A stretch of DNA of 64,000 nucleotides from assembly GCF_000720175.1 (NCBI RefSeq), contig NZ_JOIX01000008.1, positions 1 to 64,000 of the forward strand, read 5' to 3'. Under the pieces are notes generated by a model. That model was not told the DNA's origin, searched no databases, and was given only the letters and a program-made list of their open reading frames with translations. This DNA comes from Streptomyces sp. NRRL S-337 (lineage in GTDB: Bacteria > Actinomycetota > Actinomycetes > Streptomycetales > Streptomycetaceae). The first letter of the stretch is position 1. The number at the start of each line of letters is the position of its first letter. Shown piece after piece: positions 39,269 to 49,864 of the stretch. The translations under genes were made by a program, and so were the position numbers.

Positions 39269-39709
39269 TCAGTCGCCCCGCCCCAGGGCCTTCAGCAGGT
39301 CGTCGCGCAACGCGGCCCGCTCCTCGTGCGTGAGGTGGTCCAGCGGCGACGCGGTGCCCATCCGGCGCAGCAGGTCGAGCCGCAACTCCCGCCCCGCCTC
39401 GGTCAGTACGAGCTGCTTGGCCCGGCCGTCCAGTGGATGCGGCTGCCGCACCACCATGCCCTGCTTCTCCAGCTTGGAGATGACATAGGTGACATTGGGC
39501 GGTTCGCAGCAGAGCACCCCGGCCAGCTCCCGCGCGGTCTTCGGCTCGCCGAGCTCCTCCAGCGCCTTGGCCTGCGTCGGGGTCAGGTCCAGCTCGGTGA
39601 TCCGGCTGCGCTGATGGGCGTCCAGCCGGCGGCTCAGTTCGGCCACGAGTCCCCGGATCTCCCGGAACCCGCACCCCGCCGCCGCGGTCGACTTCGCTTC
39701 AGTGGTCAC
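39269..39709 (-). CDS. MarR-family regulator
   Basis: A 146-residue winged-helix regulator. The DNA-binding helix is LCCEPPNVTYVISKLEKQGMV (residues ~62-82) and the wing RQPHPLDGRAKQLVLTEAG is typical of MarR. GTG at 39709. It most likely represses the MFS gene downstream through the operator at 39183-39217. Two adjacent Cys before the recognition helix could be redox- or ligand-sensitive, which is speculation. Confidence 0.9.
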   Translation of the reverse strand: MTTEAKSTAAAGCGFREIRGLVAELSRRLDAHQRSRITELDLTPTQAKALEELGEPKTARELAGVLCCEPPNVTYVISKLEKQGMVVRQPHPLDGRAKQLVLTEAGRELRLDLLRRMGTASPLDHLTHEERAALRDDLLKALGRGD

Positions 39710-39765
39710 TCTTGCAGCGTACGTCGCCGCGGCGGTCCTGGAGGTGGCCCCGTGGACCACGATCC

Positions 39766-40455
39766 TCAGTGTCCCGGGCGCACCGAGACGTCGTTGATCT
39801 CCGCGTCCCGCGGCAGGTCGATGGCGGCGAGGATGGCCGTGGCCACCGACTCCGGGTCGATCCAGCGGGACGGGTCGTACTCCTTGCCCTCCTGCTGGTG
39901 GGTGCTCTCCTGCATCGGCGTGGCCGTGCGCCCCGGGTAGACCGAGGTCACCCGCACGCCGTTGCCGTGCTCCTCCGCCCGCAGGGAGTCGGCCAGCGCC
40001 TTCAGGCCATGCTTGCTCGCCGCGTACGCGCTCCAGTTGGCGTGCGCGTTCAGCCCCGCGCCGGAGTTGACGAAGACCACATGGCCCTTGGCGTGCCGCA
40101 CCAGCGGCAGCAGCAGCCGGGTCAGCTCGGCCGGCGCCACCAGGTTGGCGGCGAGCTGCCGCTGCCACGCCTTGGCCGGCAGATCACCGACCGCGCCCAG
40201 CTCGATGACGCCCGCGATGTGCTGGAGGGAGTCGATCCGGTCCGGCAGCGACTGCTGGCCGAGCGCCCAGGACAGCTTCTCGGGGTTGGCCAGGTCGCCC
40301 ACGATCACATGGGCCGTGGGGAACTGCGCGGCGAGTTCCTTCGCGCGGACCGCGCTGCGCGCCAGCAGCCACAGCTCCTCGCCGCGCTCCGCCAGCCGCC
40401 GTGCGACCGCCGCCCCGATGCCCGACCCTGCGCCCGTGATCAAGTGCGTACCCAT
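39766..40455 (-). CDS. Short-chain dehydrogenase/reductase
   Basis: A 229-residue classical SDR. It has the TGAGSGIGAAVARRL nucleotide motif at the N-terminus, a Ser at the expected position (VFVNSGAGLN) and YAASKHG with the catalytic Tyr/Lys. The substrate is unknown. ATG at 40455. A gap of only ~10 nt to the LOG gene upstream suggests an operon. Confidence 0.87.
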   Translation of the reverse strand: MGTHLITGAGSGIGAAVARRLAERGEELWLLARSAVRAKELAAQFPTAHVIVGDLANPEKLSWALGQQSLPDRIDSLQHIAGVIELGAVGDLPAKAWQRQLAANLVAPAELTRLLLPLVRHAKGHVVFVNSGAGLNAHANWSAYAASKHGLKALADSLRAEEHGNGVRVTSVYPGRTATPMQESTHQQEGKEYDPSRWIDPESVATAILAAIDLPRDAEINDVSVRPGH

Positions 40456-40465
40456 GGGCCCGATC

Positions 40466-41044
40466 CTAACGAGCCGGCCCACCGGGCGGCGGGACGGCGG
40501 CTGCGCCCGTGAAGCCCGCCTTCTCCTCCAGATAGGCCAGCGCGCCGACCCCGTCCGCCGCGAAGAACACCAGGTCGGTGAGGGGAAGCGGCAGGAAACC
40601 CTCGTCCTCCATGCGCCGGAACTGCTCGTGCAACCCGTCGTAGAAGCCGGCGGTGTTCAGCAGCACGACGGGCTTGCTGTGCAGCCCGTGCTTGCGCAGC
40701 TCCAGGATCTCGGTGGCCTCGTCGAGGGTGCCGGTGCCGCCGACCATGATGACGATGGCGTCGGCGCGGGCGAGCATCTCCGCCTTGCGCTCGGCGAGGT
40801 CCTTGGTGACGACCATCTCGTCGGCGCCCGCGCGCGCCTTGTGCGCCAGGAATTCCACCGAGATCCCGATCAGCTTCCCGCCGGCCTCCTGCACCCCGTC
40901 GGCCATGACCTTCATCAGCCCGGTGTCCGAACCGCCCCACACCAGCGCGTGCCCGCCCTTGCCGATCAGCTCGGCGAACCGGCGGGCCGGGACGACATAG
41001 CGGTCGTCGAGGTCGGCGGCGGAGCAGAAGACGCAGATGTTCAT
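40466..41044 (-). CDS. LOG family protein (nucleotide 5'-monophosphate phosphoribohydrolase-like)
   Basis: A 192-residue LOG/lysine-decarboxylase-like Rossmann protein. MNICVFCSAADLDD opens the first strand. WGGSDTGLMKVMADG and the signature VGGTGTLDEATEI (GGxGTxxE) are the nucleotide site. Relatives cleave ribose-5-phosphate from cytokinin nucleotides or AMP. ATG at 41044. Confidence 0.9.
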   Translation of the reverse strand: MNICVFCSAADLDDRYVVPARRFAELIGKGGHALVWGGSDTGLMKVMADGVQEAGGKLIGISVEFLAHKARAGADEMVVTKDLAERKAEMLARADAIVIMVGGTGTLDEATEILELRKHGLHSKPVVLLNTAGFYDGLHEQFRRMEDEGFLPLPLTDLVFFAADGVGALAYLEEKAGFTGAAAVPPPGGPAR

Positions 41045-41112
41045 GCGGGCCACCTTACGAGCCGGGGGCGGCGGGGCGGCCGCCGCGCAGGCGCGCGCCC
41101 CGCCGCCCGCGG

Positions 41113-42552
<1,440 letters not shown>

Positions 42553-42594
42553 TTACTCGGCGCCCATGACCCCCCGGGGCGCTCATCGCCAGGT

Positions 42595-42642
42595 CCGGCC
42601 CGGGGTGTCACGAACGCCACACCGCGCGCGCTCCCGGGCCGG
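42595..42642. terminator. Inverted repeat after aroC, possible terminator
   Basis: CCGGCCCGGG (42595-42604) and CCCGGGCCGG (42633-42642) are perfect complements with a 28-nt loop in the gap between the aroC stop and the gdhA start. It could end the cluster transcript or belong to the gdhA leader. Confidence 0.4.
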
Positions 42643-42709
42643 TCCCGCAACCACCCCCGGGGAGCGGCCACCGGTTGACACCGCTGCCCCGGCCACCTCG
42701 GCGGACGGG

Positions 42710-43894
42710 TCAGGTGATCGCCAGGGTGTCGAGGAAGCCCCGGACGTTGCGGCGGGTCTCGGCCACGCTGTCGCCCCCGAATTTCTCCACTATTGCGTCG
42801 GCGAGGACGAGGGCGACCATGGCCTCGGCCACGATCCCGGCGGCCGGCACGGCGCAGACGTCGGAGCGCTGGTGGTGCGCCGTGGCCGCCTCACCGGTGC
42901 TGACGTCCACCGTCGCCAGCGCCCGCGGCACGGTCGCGATCGGCTTCATGGCCGCCCGGACGCGCAGCAGCTCACCCGTCGACAGCCCGCCCTCGGTCCC
43001 ACCGGAGCGGCCCGAGGCGCGGCGGATGCCCTGGCCGGTGGGAACGATCTCGTCATGTGCCCGCGAACCCGGCACCCGCGCCAGCTCGAAGCCGTCACCG
43101 ACCTCCACCCCCTTGATCGCCTGAATGCCCATGAGCGCGGCGGCAAGACGGGCGTCCAGACGACGGTCCCAGTGGACGTGCGAGCCGAGGCCCACCGGCA
43201 CCCCGTAGGCCAGCACCTCGACCACCCCGCCCAGGGTGTCACCGTCCTTGTGGGCCTGGTCGATCTCCGCGACCATCGCCTTCGAGGCGTCCGCGTCCAG
43301 GCAGCGCACCGGGTCCGCGTCCAGCCGCTCGACGTCGGAGGGCTCGGGGTGGACCCCGTACGGCGCCTTGGCCGCCGCCAGCTCCACCACGTGCGAGACG
43401 ATCTCGATGCCCGCGGTCTCCTTGAGGAAGGAGCGGGCCACCGCGCCCAGGGCGACCCGGGCCGCGGTCTCCCGGGCCGAGGCGCGCTCCAGGATGGGGC
43501 GGGCCTCGTCGAAACCGTACTTCTGCATTCCGGCGAGGTCGGCGTGACCGGGGCGCGGGCGGGTCAGCGGCGCGTTGCGGCCCAGTTCGACCAGCTCCGC
43601 CTCGTCCACCGGGTCGGCCGCCATCACCTGGTCCCACTTGGGCCACTCGGTGTTGCCGACCATGATCGCCACCGGCGAGCCCAGCGAGCGGCCGTGCCGT
43701 ACCCCGCCGAGGAAGGTGACCGCGTCCCGCTCGAAGGCCATGCGCGCACCGCGTCCGTGGCCCAGCCGGCGGCGGGCCAGGGCGTTCGCCACCAGCTCCG
43801 TGGTGACCGGGACCCCGGCCGGGAGGCCCTCCAGCGTCGCCACCAGTGCGGGGCCGTGCGACTCCCCCGCCGTCAGCCAGCGCAGCCTGCTCAA
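42710..43894 (-). CDS. aroC: Chorismate synthase (cluster copy)
   Basis: A 394-residue FMNH2-dependent enzyme that makes chorismate from EPSP. The three PROSITE-type segments are present: [33 protein letters not shown] and [16 protein letters not shown]. Start is TTG at 43894, overlapping the FAD-monooxygenase stop as TTGA, which fixes it despite the unusual codon. Without aroB/aroK neighbours and inside a 3-hydroxyanthranilate cluster, it is probably a dedicated second copy that boosts precursor flow. Confidence 0.94.
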   Translation of the reverse strand: MSRLRWLTAGESHGPALVATLEGLPAGVPVTTELVANALARRRLGHGRGARMAFERDAVTFLGGVRHGRSLGSPVAIMVGNTEWPKWDQVMAADPVDEAELVELGRNAPLTRPRPGHADLAGMQKYGFDEARPILERASARETAARVALGAVARSFLKETAGIEIVSHVVELAAAKAPYGVHPEPSDVERLDADPVRCLDADASKAMVAEIDQAHKDGDTLGGVVEVLAYGVPVGLGSHVHWDRRLDARLAAALMGIQAIKGVEVGDGFELARVPGSRAHDEIVPTGQGIRRASGRSGGTEGGLSTGELLRVRAAMKPIATVPRALATVDVSTGEAATAHHQRSDVCAVPAAGIVAEAMVALVLADAIVEKFGGDSVAETRRNVRGFLDTLAIT

Positions 43895-45081
43895 CGGTCC
43901 GCTCCGGCGCCGAAGTCCCGTTCGCCGTGCAGCCATTGGACGGTGTCGTACAGGTCGTCCACGGTCATGGCGGCGAGCATGGCGTTGCGCTCGCGGGCCG
44001 CCCCGCCGGCCGGGTGGTAGAGCTGCCGGCCCATCTCCCGGGCCACCAGCTGGGTCTTCGCGGTGCGTTCGTGCCGGACCGCGTGGTACTTCTCCAGGCG
44101 CTGGACGACGTCGGCGGCCGGGCCGTCGAGGAGTTCGCCGAGGACCACGGCGTCCTCCAGGGCCTGGCAGGCGCCCTGGGCGGCGTACTGGAGCATCGGG
44201 TGCGCGGCGTCGCCGAGGAGGGCCACCCGGCCGTCGGTCCAGCGGTCGGCCGGGTCGCGGTCGCAGAGCACCCAGGCCTTCCAGTTCTCGCCGAGCTCCA
44301 GCAGCCGGCGGGCGGTGGTGCCGAGGTCGGGGAATTCGGCGAGCACCCGGTCGCGGTCGGCGGGGAGGCCGGCCACCGCCTCGGTCGCGCCGTCGTCGCG
44401 GGTGGCGGCGAGGTTGAGGAACGCACCGCCGCCGACGGGGTAGTGGACGAAGTGCCACTTGGGTCCGGCCCACAGGGTGACGGTGTTCCAGCGCAGGTCC
44501 TCGGGGACCTTGGCCATGGGGATGACGGAGCGGTAGATGGTGTGACCGGAGACCCGGGGGTCGCCGTCGCCGAGGAGCTGGCCGCGGACGGTGGAGCGGA
44601 TGCCGTCGGCGCCGATGAGGGCGTCCCCGGTGAGCCGTTCGCCGCCGGCGAGTACGGCGGTGACCGAGCCGGCGTCCTGCTCGTAGCGGACGACCGGGCT
44701 GTCGGTGCGCAGTGCGATGCCGTCGGCGGCCCGGCAAGCGGCCAGCAGCGGTTCGTACAGGCAGGTGCGGTGGACCACGGCGTAGGGGTTGTGAAAGCGG
44801 GTGCGGTAGGCGCCGGTGAGCGGCATCGACCGGACCGTGCGGCCGGTGGTGCCGTCCATGAAGCGCAACTCGTCGATGAAGACGGCCCGTTCGCGAACCG
44901 CGTCGCCGACGCCGAGCCGGTCCAGGGCGTGGAAGGCGTTGGGGCCGAGCTGGATGCCGGCGCCGAGTTCGGTGAAGGAGTCCCGGCGTTCCAGGACGGT
45001 CACCCGGTGTCCGTGCCGGGCGGTGGCCAGTGCCGCCGCGAGGCCGCCCACGCCGCCGCCGGCGATGAGTATCTTCGCCAT
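43891..45081 (-). CDS. FAD-dependent aromatic hydroxylase (3-hydroxybenzoate 6-hydroxylase-like)
   Basis: A 396-residue group A flavoprotein monooxygenase. The FAD-binding GxGxxG is [13 protein letters not shown] at residues ~7-19, the DG motif is [13 protein letters not shown] and the GD motif is [18 protein letters not shown]. The last of these reads like 3-hydroxybenzoate 6-hydroxylase more than salicylate 1-hydroxylase. Hydroxylation para to the ring OH of 3-hydroxyanthranilate would give 2-amino-3,6-dihydroxybenzoate, a precursor of 2,5-dihydroxyaniline after decarboxylation (inference). ATG at 45081 with AAAGG 6 nt upstream. The upstream in-frame start has no ribosome site. Confidence 0.88.
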   Translation of the reverse strand: MAKILIAGGGVGGLAAALATARHGHRVTVLERRDSFTELGAGIQLGPNAFHALDRLGVGDAVRERAVFIDELRFMDGTTGRTVRSMPLTGAYRTRFHNPYAVVHRTCLYEPLLAACRAADGIALRTDSPVVRYEQDAGSVTAVLAGGERLTGDALIGADGIRSTVRGQLLGDGDPRVSGHTIYRSVIPMAKVPEDLRWNTVTLWAGPKWHFVHYPVGGGAFLNLAATRDDGATEAVAGLPADRDRVLAEFPDLGTTARRLLELGENWKAWVLCDRDPADRWTDGRVALLGDAAHPMLQYAAQGACQALEDAVVLGELLDGPAADVVQRLEKYHAVRHERTAKTQLVAREMGRQLYHPAGGAARERNAMLAAMTVDDLYDTVQWLHGERDFGAGADR

Positions 45082-45134
45082 GTCATGCCTTTCGTTGCGT
45101 AGTTGTGCGCGCGTCGCCCGAGCCGCGGCGGGGG

Positions 45135-46388
45135 TCACACGGCGGGTGCGTGCGCCGCGTGCGCCGGGAAGCAGCGCCGCAGTGCGGTGTGGAAGCCGGG
45201 GAAGGTCTTGCTGACGCAGCCGGGGTCGTCGAGGGCGATGCCGGGGGCGCGCAGGGCCAGGACGGAGAAGGCCATGGCGATCCGGTGGTCGCGGTGGCAG
45301 GCGACGGTGGCCGGGCGCGGGGTGCCGGGGTGCACGGTGATCCGGTCCGGGCCGGTGGTGACGGTGATGCCGAGCGCCCGCAGGTTCCCGGCGACCGCGT
45401 CGATGCGGTCGGACTCCTTGAGCCGGGCGTGGCCGATGCCGTGGAGGGTGACCGGGGCGTCGGCGAGCGGGGCGATCGCGGCCAGCGTCATGAACGTGTC
45501 GGAGATGTCGCCCATATCGAGGGCGAAGCCGCCGCGCAGCGGGCCGGTGCCGGTGACCGTGGTGGTGTGTTCGCCGACCTCGACCGCCGCGCCGGTGCGG
45601 CGCAGTGCCGTAACGAACCGCAGGTCGCCCTGGAGGCTGTGGCGGCCGAGGCCGGGGACGGTGATCCGGCTGCCGGTGACGGCGGCCGCCGCGAAGAAGT
45701 ACGAGGCGGTGGAGGCGTCCGGTTCGATGTGCAGGTCGGTGGCGCGGTAGCGGCCGGGGCGTACGGTCAGCGCGCCGTCCGGGCCGGATTCGACCGGGAC
45801 GCCGAAGTGCCGCATCAGGGCCAGCGTCAGATCGAGGTAGGGCCGGCTGACCAGCCCGGTGGTGCGCAGCGTCAGCGGGGTGCGCAGCAGCGGCGCGGCG
45901 AGCAGCAGGCCGCTGAGGTACTGGCTGCTGAGCGAGCCGTCCAGGGCCAGTTCGCCGCCGTCGAGGCCGGTGGCGTCGACGGTCAGCGGGAGTCCGCCGC
46001 CGGGCGCCGTGGTGATCCTGGCGCCGAGCGCGCGCAGTGCGCCGGTCAGCGGGCGCAGCGGCCGGGCCCGCAGCCGGTCGCTACCGTCGAAGGCGTAGCT
46101 GCCGGTGCCGGTGGCGGCGAACGGCGGCAGGAAGCGGGCGGCGGTGCCGGCGTCGGCGCACCGGACGCGGTGGCCGCCGGCCGGGCCCCGGCCGGTGCCG
46201 GTGACCTCCCAGGTGGCGTCGCCGGGCCCGGCCGTGATCGTGGTGCCGAGGCCGGTCAGCGCGTCGCGGAAGGCCACCGTGTCGTCGCTGACCAGCGGGG
46301 CGTGCAGGGTGGAGCGGCCGTCGGCGGCAGCGGCCAGCAGCAGGGCCCGGTTGGTGATGCTCTTGGAGCCGGGGACGGTGACCTTCAT
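45135..46388 (-). CDS. aroA: EPSP synthase (cluster copy)
   Basis: A 417-residue 3-phosphoshikimate 1-carboxyvinyltransferase. N-terminal VPGSKSITNRALLLAAAADG binds shikimate-3-phosphate. CADAGTAARFLPP, HARLKESDRIDAVAGN and DHRIAMAFSVLAL are diagnostic. ATG at 46388 overlaps the transketolase stop (ATGA). A second copy is assumed to serve the cluster, next to its own aroC, DAHP synthase and transketolase. Confidence 0.95.
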   Translation of the reverse strand: MKVTVPGSKSITNRALLLAAAADGRSTLHAPLVSDDTVAFRDALTGLGTTITAGPGDATWEVTGTGRGPAGGHRVRCADAGTAARFLPPFAATGTGSYAFDGSDRLRARPLRPLTGALRALGARITTAPGGGLPLTVDATGLDGGELALDGSLSSQYLSGLLLAAPLLRTPLTLRTTGLVSRPYLDLTLALMRHFGVPVESGPDGALTVRPGRYRATDLHIEPDASTASYFFAAAAVTGSRITVPGLGRHSLQGDLRFVTALRRTGAAVEVGEHTTTVTGTGPLRGGFALDMGDISDTFMTLAAIAPLADAPVTLHGIGHARLKESDRIDAVAGNLRALGITVTTGPDRITVHPGTPRPATVACHRDHRIAMAFSVLALRAPGIALDDPGCVSKTFPGFHTALRRCFPAHAAHAPAV

Positions 46389-48553
46389 CGGGTGTGCTCC
46401 CGGTGGCGGGCCCGCACCCGGGTGAGCGAGGCGCGGGCGGCCGCGGCGACCCGGGTGGCGGTCAGTCCGTACTGCTCGTACAGCGCCTGGTAGGGGGCCG
46501 ACGCACCGAACTGGTCCAGGCCCAGGGCTGCTCCGGCGTCGCCGACCAGGGCGTGCCAGCCGAGGACCGAGCCGGCCTCGACGGAGATCCGGGCGCGGAC
46601 GTCCGGCGGCAGTACCTGGTCGCGGTACTCCTGGCTCTGCGCGCGGAACCACTCCAGGCAGGGCAGGGAGACCACGCGGGCGGCGATTCCCTCGTCGTGC
46701 AGCAGCCGCCGGGCTTCGAGGGCGAGGTGCACCTCGCTGCCGGTGCCGATGAGGACGACGTCCGGGGTGGTGGGGGCGCCGTCGGGGGTGTGGGCCTCGG
46801 CGAGGACGTAGCCGCCCCTGGCGACGCCGTCGGCCGGGGCCAGGCCGGTGCCGGGCGAGCGGTCGAGGACGGGCAGGTTCTGCCGGGTCAGGCAGAGGCC
46901 GGCGGGCCGGTCGGTGTGCGTGAGGACGGTGCGCCAGGCGATCGCGGTCTCGTTGGCGTCGGCGGGGCGAACCACGTCGAGTCCGGGGATGCCGCGCAGC
47001 GACCACAGGTGTTCCACGGGCTGGTGGGTGGGGCCGTCCTCGCCGAGCCCGATGGAGTCGTGGGTCCAGACGTAGGTGACGGGCAGCCGCATCATGGCGG
47101 CGAGCCGGACGGCGGGGCGCATGTAGTCGGAGAACACCAGGAAGGTGCCGCCGTAGGGGCGGGTGCCGCCGTGCAGGGCGATGCCGTTGAGGACCGCGCC
47201 CATGGCGTGTTCGCGGATGCCGAAGTGCAGGGTGCGGCCGTAGCGGTGGCCGGGGAACGAGCCGGTGGCGAACTCCTCGGGCACGAAGGAGGGTTGGCCG
47301 GGCATGGTGGTGTTGTTGGACTCGGCGAGGTCGGCCGAGCCGCCCCACAGTTCCGGCAGGGTGTCGGCGAGCGCGGCGAGCACCGCGCCGGACGCCTTGC
47401 GGGTGGCCATCTCCTGGCCGGGGGCGAATTCCGGGAGCGCCGCCCGCCAGTCGTCGGGCAGGGTGCGGGCGGCGATCCGGTCGTGTGCGGCGGCCCGCCG
47501 GGGGAATGCGGACCGCCAGTCCTGGTGGCGCCGTTCCCACTCCGCACGCAGGGCACGGCCGCGGACGCCGGCCTGACGGGTCCGTTCGAGCACCTCGGCG
47601 GGGACGTGGAAGGAGCGCGCGGGGTCGAGCCCCATGGCGGCCTTGGTGGCGGCCGCCTCGTCGGCGCCGAGCGCGGCGCCGTGGATCTTGCCGGTGTTCT
47701 GCTTGCCCGGTGAGGGCCAGCCGATGAGGGTGCGCAGCGCGACGATCGAAGGGCGGCCGGTCTCCGCGCGGGCGGTGACGAGCGCCCGGTGGAGGGCGGG
47801 CACGTCCTCGTAGTAGCCGTAGCCGGTGGTCCAGTCGACGTGCTGGACGTGCCAGCCGTAGGCGGCGAACCGGGCGAGGACGTCCTCGGACTGGGCGATG
47901 CGGGTGTCGTCCTCGATGGAGATGCGGTTGTCGTCGTAGAGGACGACGAGGTTGCCGAGGCGCTGGTGGCCGGCGAGTGAGCCGGCCTCGTGGCTGAGGC
48001 CCTCGGCGAGGTCGCCGTCGGAGACGAACGCCCAGATGGTGTGGTCGAAGGGGCTGGTGCCCTCGGGTGCGTCGGGGTCGAACAGCCCGCGTTCGCGGCG
48101 GGCGGCCATGGCCATGCCGACGGCGTTGCCCAGGCCCTGGCCGAGCGGGCCGGTGGTGGTCTCCACGCCCGGGGTGTGACCGAATTCGGGGTGGGCGGGG
48201 GTCAGACTGCCGGCGGTGCGCAGGGACTTGAGGTCGTCCAGGGTCAGCCCGTAGCCGGAGAGGTAGAGCTGGATGTAGAGGGTGAGGCTGGCGTGGCCGC
48301 AGGAGAGGACGAAGCGGTCCCGGCCGGCCCACCGCGGGTCGGCCGGGTCGTGCCGCAGCAGCCGCTGGAAGAGCAGGTGGGCGGCGGGGGCGAGGCTCAT
48401 GGCGGTGCCGGGGTGGCCGTGGCCGGCGCGTTCGACGGCGTCGACGGCGAGCACGCGGGCGGTGTCCACGGCGCGGCGGTCGAGGGCGGTCCACTCCAGG
48501 GGGGCCGTGGTCCCGGCCGGTGCGGGGGCGGGGGCGGTGGGTGCGGTGGTCAT
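46385..48553 (-). CDS. tkt: Transketolase (cluster copy)
   Basis: A 722-residue ThDP transketolase. It carries RAGHGHPGTAMSLAPAAHLLF, the ThDP/Mg motif FVSDGDLAEGLSHEAGSLAG followed by YDDNRIS, and GEDGPTHQPVEHLWSLR of the Pyr domain. In this context it should supply erythrose 4-phosphate for the class II DAHP synthase at the other end of the cluster. A dedicated transketolase is uncommon in aromatic-antibiotic clusters. ATG at 48553 overlaps the SDR stop by 1 nt (TGATG). Confidence 0.95.
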   Translation of the reverse strand: MTTAPTAPAPAPAGTTAPLEWTALDRRAVDTARVLAVDAVERAGHGHPGTAMSLAPAAHLLFQRLLRHDPADPRWAGRDRFVLSCGHASLTLYIQLYLSGYGLTLDDLKSLRTAGSLTPAHPEFGHTPGVETTTGPLGQGLGNAVGMAMAARRERGLFDPDAPEGTSPFDHTIWAFVSDGDLAEGLSHEAGSLAGHQRLGNLVVLYDDNRISIEDDTRIAQSEDVLARFAAYGWHVQHVDWTTGYGYYEDVPALHRALVTARAETGRPSIVALRTLIGWPSPGKQNTGKIHGAALGADEAAATKAAMGLDPARSFHVPAEVLERTRQAGVRGRALRAEWERRHQDWRSAFPRRAAAHDRIAARTLPDDWRAALPEFAPGQEMATRKASGAVLAALADTLPELWGGSADLAESNNTTMPGQPSFVPEEFATGSFPGHRYGRTLHFGIREHAMGAVLNGIALHGGTRPYGGTFLVFSDYMRPAVRLAAMMRLPVTYVWTHDSIGLGEDGPTHQPVEHLWSLRGIPGLDVVRPADANETAIAWRTVLTHTDRPAGLCLTRQNLPVLDRSPGTGLAPADGVARGGYVLAEAHTPDGAPTTPDVVLIGTGSEVHLALEARRLLHDEGIAARVVSLPCLEWFRAQSQEYRDQVLPPDVRARISVEAGSVLGWHALVGDAGAALGLDQFGASAPYQALYEQYGLTATRVAAAARASLTRVRARHREHTR

Positions 48554-49263
48554 CAGGCGACTCGCTTCCGGTCGAGGACGAGGTCGTGGCCGACGACGAA
48601 CGAGGACTCGTCCGAGCAGAGCCAGACCACGGAGTCGGCGATCTCGTCGGCGGTGGCGTGGCCGGGCCCGGCGGCGGGTCCGTCGACCGGGCCGGGGCTG
48701 ATGGCGTTGATCCGGATGCCCGCGGAGAGGTACTCGCCGGCGGCCGCGCGGGTCAGGGTGGTCAGGGCGGCCTTGGAGGCGGCATAGGCGCCCAGGCCGG
48801 GGCGGAGGCCGTTGCTGAGGAGGTTGCAGGCGGTGTTGACGATGACCCCGCCGCGGTGCTCCTTCATGTAGGCGATCTCGTGTTTCATGGACGTCCACAC
48901 GCCGGTGAGGTTGTGGGCGAGCAGTTCGGTCCAGACGGTCTCGCAGGTCTCGGCGACCGGGCGGGCCGGACCGGTGACGGTGACGTTGTTGAAGGCGATG
49001 TCGAGTCCGCCGCAGCGCTCCACCGCGACCGCGACCATCCGCTCGGCGGCCTCGGGTCCGCCGCGGGTCACATCGGCCACCACCCGCTCGGCGCGGCCGC
49101 CGGCCCGGCGGATGGTGGCGACCGTGGCGTCCAGGGGCCGGGCGTCCGGTCCGGCGACCACGACGGTCGCGCCCTGGCGGGCGAGGGCGAGCGCGCCGGC
49201 CCGGCCGATGGCGTCGTCGCCACCGGCGACGAGCGCGACCTTGCCGTCGAATCGTGCGGGCAT
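48553..49263 (-). CDS. Atypical SDR, candidate epoxyquinone or ketone reductase
   Basis: A 236-residue SDR that starts at ATG 49263 behind AGGAGAAG. The nucleotide motif is altered to AGGDDAIGRAG, NNAG reads NNVT, and YAASKAAL keeps the Tyr/Lys. The Ser usually 13 residues before the Tyr is Asn here (NTACNLLSN), with Cys at -14 and Ser at -10. Catalysis may use another residue or be impaired. First gene of the SDR-tkt-aroA-FAD-aroC unit, with two copies of the cluster motif upstream. A role in a late ketone reduction is inferred from context only. Confidence 0.8.
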   Translation of the reverse strand: MPARFDGKVALVAGGDDAIGRAGALALARQGATVVVAGPDARPLDATVATIRRAGGRAERVVADVTRGGPEAAERMVAVAVERCGGLDIAFNNVTVTGPARPVAETCETVWTELLAHNLTGVWTSMKHEIAYMKEHRGGVIVNTACNLLSNGLRPGLGAYAASKAALTTLTRAAAGEYLSAGIRINAISPGPVDGPAAGPGHATADEIADSVVWLCSDESSFVVGHDLVLDRKRVA

Positions 49264-49359
49264 TGTGCTTCTCCTGTTTCCGCTGGGCCGGCGGCAGCCG
49301 GCGGGATGCCGTGGCATGAACTCTGGTTGCCGGGCGCCATTTCGGACAACGGCGGCAAC

Positions 49360-49390
49360 GGCACTCCGTCAAAAGCCCGGTACTCCGTCA
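49360..49390 (-). promoter_or_regulatory. Two cluster-motif sites upstream of the SDR-tkt-aroA-aroC unit
   Basis: GGCACTCCGTCA (ending 49371) and CGGTACTCCGTCA (49378-49390) are direct repeats 19 nt apart, ~100 nt before the SDR start. Read towards the gene they give TGACGGAGTGCC and TGACGGAGTACCG. The same motif with the same 19-nt step occurs before the FabH-like gene at 54613-54641. Confidence 0.55.
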
Positions 49391-49418
49391 GATGCCGCGG
49401 TCGGCCGGGCCGGAAAGG

Positions 49419-49464
49419 CCGCGGCGCGGAGCCCGGAAGGATTTCTTCCGGCCCGGCGCCGCGG
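49419..49464 (-). terminator. Terminator after the phzC-phzE unit
   Basis: CCGCGGCGC (49419-49427) pairs with GCGCCGCGG (49456-49464), and inside them CCGGAAG pairs with CTTCCGG around a 5-nt loop. It follows the last gene (49532) of the DAHP synthase-to-ABM transcript and separates it from the SDR unit promoter. Confidence 0.65.
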
Positions 49465-49531
49465 CGGTTCTCCGGGGATTCTGGACATTCCTGGGGAGGC
49501 TGCGTTCCGATTTCCGGCACTTCCCGGCCGG

Positions 49532-49864
49532 TCACCGTGCGAAGGCGAGCCCCAGCCCGGTCAGATCGGGGACGGTGTGCTCCCCCTCGGTGGCCGCCTC
49601 GACGTTCAAGCGGTGCACCACGGTGGGTGGATAGCCGATGAGTTCGGCGGCCCGGGTGGGCAGCGGCCGGCTCGCGGCGGCCTCCGATTCCCACAGGAAG
49701 ACCGCGCCCCAGCCTCCGCCCCCGGCGTCCGAGACCCAGAATTTCATCCGGAGTCCGGGCCACCGGGAAAAGCGCTCGACCGCCTCGTCCCGCAGGAATT
49801 CCCGCAGCGTTTCCGCGGTCTGGTCGGATTCCGCGAGGTCCCACCAGGCGATGACTGCTTTCAC
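49532..49864 (-). CDS. Small ABM/YdhR-like protein, candidate cofactor-free oxygenase
   Basis: A 110-residue ferredoxin-like alpha-beta protein. The pattern VIAWWDLAESDQT, FRDEAVERFSRWPGLRMKFWVSD, GAVFLWESEAAA, followed by a VHRLNVEA end strand, suits the YdhR/antibiotic-biosynthesis-monooxygenase fold. Some members oxidise phenols or hydroquinones without cofactors. GTG at 49864 overlaps the PhzE stop (GTGA), so it is part of the pathway operon. In an epoxyquinol pathway it would be a natural candidate for hydroquinone epoxidation, but that is inference. Confidence 0.72.
   Translation of the reverse strand: MKAVIAWWDLAESDQTAETLREFLRDEAVERFSRWPGLRMKFWVSDAGGGGWGAVFLWESEAAASRPLPTRAAELIGYPPTVVHRLNVEAATEGEHTVPDLTGLGLAFAR

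Noticed and set aside
43891..45081. Salicylate 1-hydroxylase (decarboxylating)
   Set aside because: The GD-motif region reads more like 3-hydroxybenzoate 6-hydroxylase; the close families cannot be separated without a tree, so only the broader class is called.
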